Shown piece after piece: positions 30,301-40,312 of a DNA stretch of 64,000 nt. The stretch's first letter is position 1. Each line of letters starts with the position of its first letter. The notes under the pieces are model-generated. The model did no database searches and was not told the DNA's origin. It saw nothing but the letters and a program-made list of their open reading frames with translations. The position numbers were made by a program, and so were the translations under genes. This stretch comes from JABDEZ01 sp965276955. Its GTDB lineage: Bacteria; Bacteroidota; Bacteroidia; Chitinophagales; Chitinophagaceae. The stretch is from the NCBI GenBank assembly GCA_965276955.1, contig CBDIBP010000009.1, positions 62,001-126,000 of the forward strand, given 5' to 3'.

Positions 30301-33300
30301 AGTTACGTCTTACTCACCAGACCTTAGATCCCGGAGCTAATGGCGGCGGTGGCGGTGGTGCACCAAATTATACATCTGTAAGGAATTCGTTGCTCATATC
30401 AGACCTTACTAATGGTCCTTGGTACTTTGGCGCTAATACTGCTGACCTCAATACAGGAGCGAATGGTGTATATACAGCTATAACAACCGGTAACTGGACC
30501 ACGGCCAGTACCTGGGATATCGGTGTAGTACCTACAGGCGCCAACCTTGCGGTGATAAACCCAGGCGTAACAACTACTGTCAACAGTGCCACATGTGCAG
30601 CCAAGGCGCTTACTGTTCTCGGTACTTTGAATGTAAATACTACAGGTACTGCACTAAACGTAGATAGCGAGCTTATTAACAATGGTATCGTATCAGTTAA
30701 CGGGGGTACACTCAGTACCAACGTGAATGGTACAGCGAACGCTGTGCAGCAGGTAACACTCATCGGTATCTACAATTACGGCAGCTTTCTCCTCAATGGA
30801 GGTACTGTTAATATAGGCCCAATAAATGGAGGTAACAAACCATTCCAAAACTTTGGCGGTCTTACTGTCGGTTCGGGAACTATGAATATCAATGGTAGTT
30901 TTGCGTCATTGGCAGGTTCTTTCTTTACACAGTCTGGCGGTTCAATAACCGTAGATGGTAATACAGGAGATGCCAATCTAATGACCAGGCTCAACAATAG
31001 TGTACCCCATGGCCGTGCACTCTTTAGTCTCGCCACCCCTGCTATTAATCTGTGGGGCGGAAATATAAATATTATAGACCCACATGCTGATACTACCAAT
31101 GGTACTAACCCCATTAACTGGCCGGTAACTTTTGAATATGTATCGCCAATAAGTGCGGTATATAACGACTCTTCCGCACATACTATTACATTTGGTAATG
31201 GCATATCTACAGATCCAGGAGGCAACCCAAGGGGCTTCTATATAAATGCTGTAAGTAATAGTGGTGTGTTCAACTTTAGCAATATGATAGTGAATGGTGC
31301 GCTGGGGGTTAACAGGCAGGTTACTACTGCCAGCAATCTCGGTGTGCAAAGAGCACTTACTATCAATAGCGGAGGAGAGTATCAGACCTACAGGCACGAT
31401 CTGGTATTGAATGGTAATTTAACCGTAAATACCGGAGGACGACTGACCACTGATAATAATGGAGTAGTAGTTTTTGGGCAGCTTAAATTTGTTAATGGAA
31501 GCACAAGCGCCTTAGAGGTACCTGCAGCGCCTGTCGCACCACCACAAACATTAAGTGGTACTGGCTTATTTGTAAATACGGATAATACTATCGCCAATTT
31601 CGGTAGCATCAAAGTTATGAGCCCGCCGTATGTGGTATTCAACACCGGTGCCAATGTCATTTATCCAAGTACAGATATGCTTACTTTCACTCCGGTGAAC
31701 AATGTGCCAAGCCGTATCATAATGCTGTCTGGCAACCTTGCTGAAACAGGAGCTCTGGGCTCGTCAAACAATGCCAGCGCTAATAATGGCTGGGTAGTAG
31801 GTGGCTATCAGAAACACGCTGTTGCTGCTACTAATATGCCTGCTGCATCATATACTTACCCTATAGGTGATAGTAGTAACTATACGCCTGTATCCCTCAA
31901 CAGTACAACTGTAAATGTGATAACAACGGGCGATATAGCAGTGCGTACCGCACCGCGTCCATCTATCAATTTGCCATTCTCAACTTTCAATCCGCTGGCA
32001 TTGGTGAACCGTACTTATACCATCACCGCATCATTAGGCCTTAGCCTTCGTCCTAATTCCGTAAGTGCGGTATTTAACTGGGTACCGTCAGATGTGAGCC
32101 CGGGTGCTAACTACCTCAATTTCAAAGTAGGGGTCAATCCTTCAGGTACCGCCTGGTATTATCCACATTCTACACCAATATCGGCAACAAGTATCACGCT
32201 CGATTCTTTAGCGCCTACAGGCCTCACCGGCATATATCAGATAGGGGAAGGATGCCCGCCAACGGTTATAACAAGTCAGCCGCTAACAACAAGTGCATGC
32301 ATAGGTGGTGCACCTATCACTTTTACTGTACGTGCAACGGGTGCAAGCTTGCAATACCAGTGGTATCATAACAATGTTGCCATACCTGGCGCAAATGCTT
32401 CTGTTTACAACAAACCATTGCCAACTATATCAGATGCGGGTAGTTATTTTGTGGTCATAACGGGCGCATGTGCCGCTCCTGATACAAGTAACACCGTACA
32501 AGCGCAACTTGGTGGTCCGGCGCCTATCACGGTCCAGCCGCAATCAAAAGCTGTTTGTTCCGGGGGGCCTGTTACTATTTGTGTAACTGCAGTTGGTAAC
32601 GGACTTACTTACAGATGGCAAAAGAATGGTGCAGATATTCCAAATTCACTTAACGCATCATGTATCACCATTCCAAGTCTTAGTATACTGGATACCGGTC
32701 GTTATCGCGTAATAATAGGTACCGGTTGTGCAAATGATACCAGTATTATAGCGGTTATCAGCATATTGCCATTGCCAACAGCTTTCGTTACTGTAAATAC
32801 ACCTTTAGCATTTTGTGCAGGTGGCAATGTACTTTTGTCTGCTAATATAGCAGCTGGCTACAATTATCAGTGGAGCGTGGGAGGTACACAGATACCCGGC
32901 GCTACTAATGCTGTATACAATGCTATACTGCCTGGCAGGTACACTGTAAATGTAACAGATGCAAATTCTTGTTCAGCTACATCGGCTGTAGATTCTGTTA
33001 CCGTATTCCCTGGGCCACCAGCCACGGTTACATCATTGGGGCAAAACACATTTTGTGCAGGTGGTTCTGTAGTACTAAGTGCTAATTACAACCCATCTTA
33101 TAGTTACCAATGGCAGCTGAATGGAACTAATATAACCGGTTCCAGCTCGCAGAACTACAGTGCTTCAGGTACGGGTAACTATAGTGTTAAGGTCACTAAT
33201 ATCCAAAATTGTAGCACCACTTCAGCAGCAGTAGCTGTGAATGCCTTAACAATACCTTCTGGCCAGGTCGCGACCTCTGGTAGTACAGTGCTTTGCAGTG

Positions 33301-34196
33301 GTAGCAGTGTACAATTGGCTGCACCAACCGGAACTAATTATACCTACCAGTGGTACAACAGCGGGGTGCAGATACCATATCCATTAGGTACTAATGCCAC
33401 ATACACGGCTAATACCGTAGGGGCATATAGTGTTGTGATCTCTGACGGTAGTTGTTTAGATACAACTGCTCCTGTAAATGTCACTTCAGTGCCATTACCA
33501 GCCAGCACAATAATATACAATACCACGCTTACTTTTTGCGAGGGTGGCAACGTAGTGTTATCTGCAGGTACAGGTACCGGCCTCACTTACCAGTGGTTGA
33601 AGGATGGTAACAATACAAACGTCACTTCTGCCAGCTATACTGCTACCGCAAGTGGCAACTATGCAGTTACCATTACCAATTCAGGGGGTTGTTCTGAAAC
33701 TACAGTTCCTGTAACGGTCACTGTTAACGCGCTACCGGCACCATCAATAACATATGCTATGAATGGTGTACTTAGCACACAGTATTCCCCGGATTATTCC
33801 TATCAATGGTTCGAGAATAATACACGTGTACCTGCTAATGGCAACTCATCAACGTATGTGACCACATCGAACGGTTTATATACTGTATTCGTTACAGACC
33901 GTAATGGTTGCAGTAATATGTCGGCGGCATTCAACTTCCAGGGTACTGGTGTTAGCGGTGTTTCTGCACAGCATATTCGCGTGTATCCAAATCCGGCTAA
34001 AGATGTAGTATTCATAGAAGCTCCTTTCACTGTAAATGTTTCACTGAACAGCATTGACGGAAAGCAACTGCTTAATATGGCAGATGCTAAGAGTATAAAT
34101 ATTTCAAACCTTGCAAGTGGCATTTATATGATCAGGATATCTGACGTAGATGGCAACCTTATCTCGGTACAGAAATTGGTGAAGGCAGATAACTAA
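27392..34196 (+). CDS. Giant T9SS surface protein with Ig-like repeats, interrupted by about four apparent frameshifts near its 5' end
   Basis: About 2,265 residues when joined. The signal peptide (LQFFLLVLFQLIYLRSSAQ) starts at 27392. The N-terminal domain (GFTFNFSGNNYTQLSADANG, ALWAFWDDLYGG) resembles lectin-like or choice-of-anchor domains. The frame changes near 27923-27925 (restores FETTNVIQYVYNS), 28152-28154 (restores QPTNLTFNASSS), 28918-28922 (restores LASGATATTAPF) and about 29590-29625. From there 4.6 kb is open. The middle is rich in parallel-beta sequence with GNWTTASTWDIGVVPT-type repeats typical of Bacteroidota adhesins. Residues coded by about 32270-33900 are Ig-like repeats (YQWxxNGxxI). 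The type A sorting domain is IRVYPNPAKDVVFIE to VQKLVKADN, closely similar to those of the genes at 10573 and 14533. Confidence 0.82.
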
Positions 34197-34214
34197 ATTG
34201 AACTTGTTTTTATG

Positions 34215-34250
34215 GCTGGCTACACAATGTGTAGCCAGCTTTGTTTTTTT
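34215..34250 (+). terminator. Intrinsic terminator
   Basis: GCTGGCTACAC pairs with GTGTAGCCAGC around an AAT loop, then TTTGTTTTTTT, 19 bases after the stop of the giant T9SS gene. Confidence 0.92.
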
Positions 34251-34302
34251 ATACGCCGGATATTTGTTAAATTTATAATGACTACCTATTGCATGAATTG
34301 AG

Positions 34303-37300
34303 ATGAGGTCTATTAAGCGTATCATATTGTTGTTGCTGACCGGTTTTTTCGGTTACCTATCAATGTATTATGCTACAGGGGCTGCTAACAATAGTGTCGG
34401 AGACCGCACAAATTCTCCTTTTGGCAGTGGCACATGCGGCTCTGCTGGGTGCCACAGCGGTGGCTCATTCAGCCCTATACTTTCCATACAATTAATGAAT
34501 GGCACCACACCCGTTAACAGCTATATACCAGGGGCCAGCTATACAGTAGTTATCACAACAACTTCAACCACAGGCATTGGTACCAATACACGCTATGGTT
34601 TTCAGGTAGTGTCGGTAAATGGCACTTCAAATGCTAATGTAAATGGGTGGGGCGTTTTACCAGCAGGTACGCATGCTACTACTGTCAGTTCCAGAACGTA
34701 TATTGAACAATCTGCACCATTGTCCTCAAATACGGTAACTATACCCTGGACCGCTCCTGTGGTAGGCACAGGGGCAGTGAATTTTTATGTATCGTGCGCT
34801 ATCGTCAACTTCGATGGTAGCGTTATGGGAGATAATACAGCCAGTACGCTCTTACTTATAGATGAAGGCTGCAACGCTCCTGTTATTGCTGCAACGCATA
34901 CTGATGTATCGTGCTTTGGGGGTAACAATGGTTCCATATCCATTACTGCAGGTGGCGGCAGCCCTCCATATACATATTCATGGACAGGGCCTGGGTTTAC
35001 CTCATCTTCACAGAATATTTCCGGGTTAGTAGCAGGCACATATACTGTTACAGTAATGGGGGGGAACTGTTCCTCCGCTTCCAGTATCGTTGTGTCACAA
35101 CCTACTATTTCCACTACGCATACCAACGTCTCTTGCAACGGGGGCAGCAATGCTACCGCAGGCGTTACGGTGAATGGCCTGCCGCCACCATATACCTATT
35201 CATGGTCGGGGTCATCTTTTAGTTCCCCGTCACAAAGCGTTGCCGGGCTATCAGCAGGTATGTACAGCGTTTCTGTTTCAACTGGTAGCGGCTGCACCAT
35301 TAGTGGTATCGTTGCTATTACCCAGCCCAATCTACTTATGGTGGCCACCTCTGGTACTATTGCATGTACGGGTCAGTCATTTACATTGTCTGCCAATGCA
35401 TCCGGTGGTGCCAGCCCATATAACTATAGTTGGAGTGGTCCGAATGGGTTCACTTCTACACTACAGCATCCGGTTATTACTAATACCGTCTATGCTTCTG
35501 CGGGCACTTACACAGTGCTGGTCACAGATACTAATGGGTGCACTAAAACTGGTGTATATAGTGTTGTTGTAAATACTACTCCCAATTATTCCATAGCACC
35601 TACTCCTGTTTCTTGCAACAATACCAACGATGGGTCTGTGAGTATAAGTGTAGGGGGGGCTTCCCAATATACTTTTTTATGGTCGGGTCCTAATGGCTTT
35701 TCATCTACGGGGCTAAATATTGCCTCGCTTGTGCCGGGTACATACACTATTGTGGTCACTACAGGCTCTGGCTGCACCATTACCGCATCTGCCGTTGTTA
35801 CACAGCCTCTGGGCATTGCTGCCAGCTCCTCATCAAACAGTCCTGTATGTATTGGCAGGCCTATAGCACTTATAGGCAGTGGCCATGGTGGTACCGGCAA
35901 CTATTCCTATTCTTGGGCGGGCCCAAACGGGTTCACATCTTCAAGCGCTTCGCCTGTCATCTCTCCTGCTACTATAGCAGAAGCGGGTAATTATACGCTT
36001 ACTGTAAGTGATGTGAACCAATGCGCTAACAGCTCTACTGTAAATGTGTCTGTAAGCCCAGGCCCTACACTATCCAGCACCGTTACTGATTTGGTTTGCA
36101 ATGGTACACCTACAGGGGCTATCAACTTGTCTGTAGGCGGCGTTCCTCCAGGCTATATCTGCACCTGGGCCGGCCCTAACGGCTATACGGCCTCAAGCCA
36201 GAATATTACAGGCTTGGCAGCTGGCACGTATACGGTCGATGTAAATGTACCAGGTGGTTGTATTGATCATTTAAGTGCAAATGTTACACAGCCCGCTCCG
36301 TTCCAGATATCTACTTTTACCAATAGCCCTGTTTGCAATGGTGGTTCCCTGTCGCTTGCTGGTGCTGCTACTGGTGGTGCGGGAGGGTTGTCCTATTCAT
36401 GGACTGGTCCTAATGGGTTCTCGTACACGGGGCAGAGCACATCCATTCATCCACTCAGTTATAGCAACGGTGGCAACTACGTGTTCTCTGTAAGGGATGC
36501 CACCAATTGTATAGGCACAAGTATAGCACCTGTCACTATTGATACTATACCGGTACCTGTAGTAGCGCCTGTTAATGTTTTGTGCAATGGCAGTAACAAT
36601 GGTGCTATAAGCGTTACGGCTACAGGTGGCGGTCCATTCATTTATCTTTGGTCAGGCCCTGGTGGCTTTGTCTCTAACGTACAAAACATCAGCAATCTTG
36701 CACCGGGCACCTATACTGTGGTAGCTACAAGTGCTTTAGGGTGTGTTGGCCTTGCATCTGGTATCATCCACGATGCCCCGGTCATTACCACTTCCGCATC
36801 ATCCAACGGGCCTGTATGTGGTGGTGGGGCATTGCGCCTTACAGCCAACGCTACAGGAGGCACCGGCACATTCACTTATGCATGGACCGGCCCAAATTCT
36901 TTTAGCGCCAATCAGCAGAACCCTGTTATTTCACCTGTCTCTGTAGCTGCAAGTGGCACCTATCATCTCAATGCCACCGATGCAAATAATTGCGTTAGTA
37001 CTGTCGCTCTGCCTGTAAGCGTTATTTCTGCACCTGTTTTTAATTTCACTGTTGTTAACGAGCGTTGTTTTGGCGGTGCCAATGGTAGCATAACATTGGC
37101 GGCTATTGGTGGGCTGCCTCCTTTCAGTTACCAATGGTCAGGCCCCGCAGGCTTTACCAATACCAGCCAGAATATCAATAACCTCTTACCAGGTGCTTAC
37201 CAGCTCACTATATCAGGTAGTGGCTGCCAGGCTGTCTACAACGATACGGTAGTGGTCACCCAACCGCTACTACTTAAAGATAGCGTAGTTGCATCTACCA

Positions 37301-38223
37301 TATGTGCAGGCACTCCACTGGGTCTCACTGCCATAGTTACTGGTGGTACACCGCCATATGCTTACAGCTGGTCCGGGCCATCAGCTTACACTGCTCATAC
37401 TGCAGGCCCTGTTATAACGCTTGCCACACCCGCAAATGCCGGTACCTATTCATTGGCTATTACCGATGCTAATAACTGCACAGCTACAGGGTCAGCTTCG
37501 GCTACAGTATTGTCAGCGCCGCAGGTGCACCTGGGCAACGATACCGATATATGCAAGGGCAACAGTATGATCCTTGATGCCGGGAATACAGGTAACAAAA
37601 CTTTATGGAGCACTGGCGATACTACACAGCGCATCAGGGTGTTTGTAGCTGCTGCATATTCCGCTACAGTTACAGACAGCATTGGTTGCAGTGGTGCTGA
37701 TACCATATTGGTAAGGGTCGATTCTGCATTGCATATAGATGCTATAGGCGCTACAAATACCAATAACACTTTCACTTTTGTGCCTATCAATCCTGTTGGT
37801 GTCAATAGTTATCAATGGTACTTTGGCGATGATAGTACCGCCCGGGGGCAGGTTGCTAACCACACCTATGCTGCTACCGGTAAGTATACCGTCACACTCA
37901 TAGGCAGCAATGCCTGCGGCAGCGATACATTGGTCATTAATATACAGGTCGATTCCCTGACCGGGGTAGCACAAATAACTGCTGGCAATAGCGATGTGCA
38001 CATATTCCCTAATCCAGCCCGCGAGCGGATCAATATCATCAGCACACATCCTATCAAGCAGGTACGCATAGCATCAGCAACAGGCAATATTGTTTATCAG
38101 AATAATGATGCGAACGCAGGCCGCTATAGTATTGATGCATCAGGTTTTGCAAGTGGTCTTTACATTGTTTATATTGATACCGGGGCTACTATCCTTGTAA
38201 GTAAAGTAGCTATCGTCCGGTAG
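34303..38223 (+). CDS. T9SS surface protein with anchor-V (Reeler-like) domain, alternating SprB-like and Ig-like repeats and PKD domain
   Basis: Intact, 1,306 residues. An N-terminal signal/hydrophobic segment (IILLLLTGFFGYLSMYY) is followed by a choice-of-anchor-V/Reeler-like domain with a conserved Cys pair plus His (GTCGSAGCHSGG near 44). From about 34880 to 37510 there are eleven ~80-residue modules. SprB-like ones (VSCxGGxxGSIxITxxGG...YxWSGPxG...GTYTVxV) alternate with Ig-like ones (SPVCxGxxLxLxAxxxGG). Then a PKD domain (YQWYFGDDSTARG) and a type A sorting domain (VHIFPNPARERINII to ILVSKVAIVR). SprB repeats are named for the Flavobacterium johnsoniae gliding adhesin, so a motility or attachment role is likely. 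A TTG/ATG-poor leader of about 50 bases separates it from the terminator upstream. Confidence 0.88.
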   Translation: MRSIKRIILLLLTGFFGYLSMYYATGAANNSVGDRTNSPFGSGTCGSAGCHSGGSFSPILSIQLMNGTTPVNSYIPGASYTVVITTTSTTGIGTNTRYGFQVVSVNGTSNANVNGWGVLPAGTHATTVSSRTYIEQSAPLSSNTVTIPWTAPVVGTGAVNFYVSCAIVNFDGSVMGDNTASTLLLIDEGCNAPVIAATHTDVSCFGGNNGSISITAGGGSPPYTYSWTGPGFTSSSQNISGLVAGTYTVTVMGGNCSSASSIVVSQPTISTTHTNVSCNGGSNATAGVTVNGLPPPYTYSWSGSSFSSPSQSVAGLSAGMYSVSVSTGSGCTISGIVAITQPNLLMVATSGTIACTGQSFTLSANASGGASPYNYSWSGPNGFTSTLQHPVITNTVYASAGTYTVLVTDTNGCTKTGVYSVVVNTTPNYSIAPTPVSCNNTNDGSVSISVGGASQYTFLWSGPNGFSSTGLNIASLVPGTYTIVVTTGSGCTITASAVVTQPLGIAASSSSNSPVCIGRPIALIGSGHGGTGNYSYSWAGPNGFTSSSASPVISPATIAEAGNYTLTVSDVNQCANSSTVNVSVSPGPTLSSTVTDLVCNGTPTGAINLSVGGVPPGYICTWAGPNGYTASSQNITGLAAGTYTVDVNVPGGCIDHLSANVTQPAPFQISTFTNSPVCNGGSLSLAGAATGGAGGLSYSWTGPNGFSYTGQSTSIHPLSYSNGGNYVFSVRDATNCIGTSIAPVTIDTIPVPVVAPVNVLCNGSNNGAISVTATGGGPFIYLWSGPGGFVSNVQNISNLAPGTYTVVATSALGCVGLASGIIHDAPVITTSASSNGPVCGGGALRLTANATGGTGTFTYAWTGPNSFSANQQNPVISPVSVAASGTYHLNATDANNCVSTVALPVSVISAPVFNFTVVNERCFGGANGSITLAAIGGLPPFSYQWSGPAGFTNTSQNINNLLPGAYQLTISGSGCQAVYNDTVVVTQPLLLKDSVVASTICAGTPLGLTAIVTGGTPPYAYSWSGPSAYTAHTAGPVITLATPANAGTYSLAITDANNCTATGSASATVLSAPQVHLGNDTDICKGNSMILDAGNTGNKTLWSTGDTTQRIRVFVAAAYSATVTDSIGCSGADTILVRVDSALHIDAIGATNTNNTFTFVPINPVGVNSYQWYFGDDSTARGQVANHTYAATGKYTVTLIGSNACGSDTLVINIQVDSLTGVAQITAGNSDVHIFPNPARERINIISTHPIKQVRIASATGNIVYQNNDANAGRYSIDASGFASGLYIVYIDTGATILVSKVAIVR

Positions 38224-38245
38224 CGTATACCTCAGTATAGGTATT

Positions 38246-38655
38246 TTATGTCGTTGTTATGCTGTTATCCTGTACAGCATTTTGCATCTCTATATCCAGT
38301 GCTTTCAGGCTGTGCATTATTTCCCTCAGCGATACCAGTAGCGAAATGATAAAGCAGAATATGCTTAAAATAAAAAGTGCATTCGCTGTCATTTCCCAGT
38401 TGAGCATGATGCAATAGAGGCACACCGCAACAGGAAGCTGAGCACCCCGAATATCTGCATGGTGCGTATCATACGCAGGCGGCTGCGCAGGTTTTGTATC
38501 TGTATCTTTATATGCTCTTGCCCCTCTTCTTTTCTGTATTTATCCAGCAAAGTGCGTATCAGGTTGGCCAGTGCAAGAAATCGGTTGGTATGCGACAGCA
38601 TGAGCAGGGAAATAGCAGGGAATAAAAGGCCGGGAGTTGTAATAGAGATACCCAT
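38246..38655 (-). CDS. DUF2721 family membrane protein, interrupted by one apparent frameshift
   Basis: A small membrane protein of unknown function. The start at 38655 gives the family's usual beginning (MGISITTPGLLFPAISLLML), followed by a conserved NRFLALANLIRTL and a basic helix, then two hydrophobic helices. The frame breaks near 38429: restoring one base joins FGVLSFLL to AVCLYCIMLNWEMTA and continues through a second helix to QNAVQDNSITTT and the stop at 38246. A longer TTG-initiated reading from 38688 is less likely. It converges with the large T9SS gene. Confidence 0.7.
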
Positions 38656-38675
38656 AGTTATCTTATTTATACCTG

Positions 38676-38709
38676 TTTGATGTATCAATACAAATTGCGC
38701 CTATCTTTG
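38676..38709 (+). promoter_or_regulatory. Strong candidate Bacteroidota promoter
   Basis: TTTG at 38676-38679 (-33) and a perfect TATCTTTG at 38702-38709 (-7), spaced by 22 bases, point rightwards into a region with no ORF. Predicted transcription start near 38716. Confidence 0.55.
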
Positions 38710-38715
38710 TAAATG

Positions 38716-38880
38716 ACCTGCCGGTAAGGCAAAAAAAAGGAGTCTTAGAAAAGACCCCACTGCAGTATATATAGTAATCTTTAGGTTCTGGTTTGTGCTA
38801 TACTAACGGTATAAATATCATTAGCGTAGCGTCTTCTTACCTCATGACGGGCGACAAAAAGCGTCCGTCATTTCTTTTTC
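38716..38880 (+). ncRNA. Candidate small RNA of about 165 nt
   Basis: No ORF is present between the promoter and an intrinsic terminator. Small hairpins can be drawn: GTCTT/AAGAC near 38743-38756, and TATAC/GTATA near 38800-38815. The RNA would end with the G-U-containing 10-bp stem at 38844-38871. No match to a known family (6S, tmRNA, RNase P, SRP) was recognised. The evidence is architecture only. Confidence 0.4.
38844..38880 (+). terminator. Intrinsic terminator ending the candidate small RNA
   Basis: ATGACGGGCG pairs with CGTCCGTCAT (one G-U) around an 8-base A-rich loop, then TTCTTTTTC. It lies 600 bases from any upstream plus-strand gene. Confidence 0.65.
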
Positions 38881-38993
38881 TTACACCAAAAGTATATACT
38901 TGATCCGTACAAAACGCTTAATATAGAATAAAAAATTACGCAATCGATGTCAATGCCCTATTTGCTGTTGTATTGCGGTATGAGTGATGCATT

Positions 38994-39638
38994 CTATAGT
39001 TCTCTCAGCACTGCTGATAGTTCTGTATTGTCTTTTATACTATACCCATTGTAGTTGGCGGACAGTGTTTTATTCTCATCGGTACGGCGCAGTATGAATG
39101 TGAGCCCCACCTCCTTGGCAGCATGTTCATCTGCAAGTGCATCACCCACAAATACGGTATGGCTGGCATCAAGATGGTGTGTCTCCAATATGTGTTTTGC
39201 CCAGTAAGGTTTTTTTTCAGGCGAGCCGTAAATGCCCTTAAAGTACTTACTCCAGCCTTTTTGCATCATGATGTCCTTTATTTCATCTGTAGGTGTTGCT
39301 GTAATTACATAGTACCTGTACAGGCTTTTATTACGCTCTAAAAATTCCGATGTTCCGGGCACTTCCGGTGCAGCAACAACGCCTGCCATCGCTAACTCGG
39401 AAAAACGACCAGCCCATTTTTGCAGTTCATCATCTGTTATGTCTATATGCAGCAAGTTCTTATGATAGTATCGTATCTTATCGTAGCGCGATACGCCACC
39501 GTGGGCTTGGTGATACGCCACCACCTCATTAGCTATGTCCTCACCATAGGGCAGATATAGCTGTTTAAAAGCTTCTGTTTTTACCGCAACAGATTCGCAC
39601 AGCACCCCATCAAAATCAAAGAAAATATCTGTTATCAT
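38994..39638 (-). CDS. HAD-superfamily (subfamily IA) hydrolase
   Basis: A 214-residue cytoplasmic phosphatase-like enzyme. Motif I is DFDGVL directly after the start (MITDIFFDFDGVL), the helical cap follows, motif II is in YVITATP, motif III Lys in GSPEKKPYWA, and motif IV is FVGDALADEHAAKEVG. The frame extends to 39686, but the ATG at 39638 places motif I at the usual distance from the N-terminus. The substrate is not predictable; relatives include phosphoglycolate phosphatases and sugar-phosphate phosphatases. Confidence 0.85.
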   Translation of the reverse strand: MITDIFFDFDGVLCESVAVKTEAFKQLYLPYGEDIANEVVAYHQAHGGVSRYDKIRYYHKNLLHIDITDDELQKWAGRFSELAMAGVVAAPEVPGTSEFLERNKSLYRYYVITATPTDEIKDIMMQKGWSKYFKGIYGSPEKKPYWAKHILETHHLDASHTVFVGDALADEHAAKEVGLTFILRRTDENKTLSANYNGYSIKDNTELSAVLREL

Positions 39639-39869
39639 CAATAGCGTTATTAATGCAAAGTTGCTGCATCTTTCACTACGTAGCATTATGCATCAGTATG
39701 CTTTAAGGGAAATTTATACATTAAGCCGGTAGGTAACCAGGCTCCATATATATGCTGATGATAGCCCGATTGCAGGTATTATTATAAGGGCTATATCCCC
39801 AGCCAACACAAAGCCCGGAGGGTGATATGATGCAGGAGAGACTTAATTGCCGTTAGGGGATATTAGCTT

Positions 39870-40136
39870 TTACAACTTTAATTTCCTCGGTGGCTTTGGC
39901 AGTTCCGCCATACGCACTATAATGTTCTGGTTCATGAACTTGATACCATTCAGTTGGCGTATGGCCTTTTCATTGTTGTCCTGGTCTTCCATTTCCACAT
40001 GCCCAAACCCTCTCGATCTGTGGGTATAAGCATCGGTAACTACAGTTGCTGTTTTTACCGCGCCTACTTTCGAGAAAAGATTTCTCAGGTCGCTGTCCAT
40101 TGCCTGCTTGCTCAGGTCGCCTACAAAAATATTCAT
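39870..40136 (-). CDS. RRM-domain RNA-binding protein
   Basis: An 88-residue single RNA recognition motif of the cyanobacterial/Bacteroidota Rbp type. RNP2 is IFVGDL at residues 3-8 and RNP1 is RSRGFGHVEM near 40-49, both with the aromatic residues that stack on RNA. A short basic tail (PKPPRKLKL) follows. It probably acts as a single-stranded RNA chaperone or cold-response protein. Monocistronic. Confidence 0.92.
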   Translation of the reverse strand: MNIFVGDLSKQAMDSDLRNLFSKVGAVKTATVVTDAYTHRSRGFGHVEMEDQDNNEKAIRQLNGIKFMNQNIIVRMAELPKPPRKLKL

Positions 40137-40268
40137 AGTAACATTTTAACGGTGAATGTAAAGTGGCTACAAAAAGCAGGACTGAAGAGAACCAGTTAAA
40201 ACGCAGATCAGATAAACCCGGCGGCCGTATTAAAGGTATGCTTATGTTTTGGTAAATGAAACGCTTCA

Positions 40269-40305
40269 TTAAAACAGGAGGTCTCGGGTACAGAGAGACC
40301 TCCTG
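40269..40305 (-). terminator. Intrinsic terminator of the porin-amt operon
   Basis: A perfect 11-bp stem (CAGGAGGTCTC with GAGACCTCCTG), followed on the minus strand by TTTTAA, just downstream of the amt stop. Confidence 0.85.
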
Positions 40306-40312
40306 CCAATAT

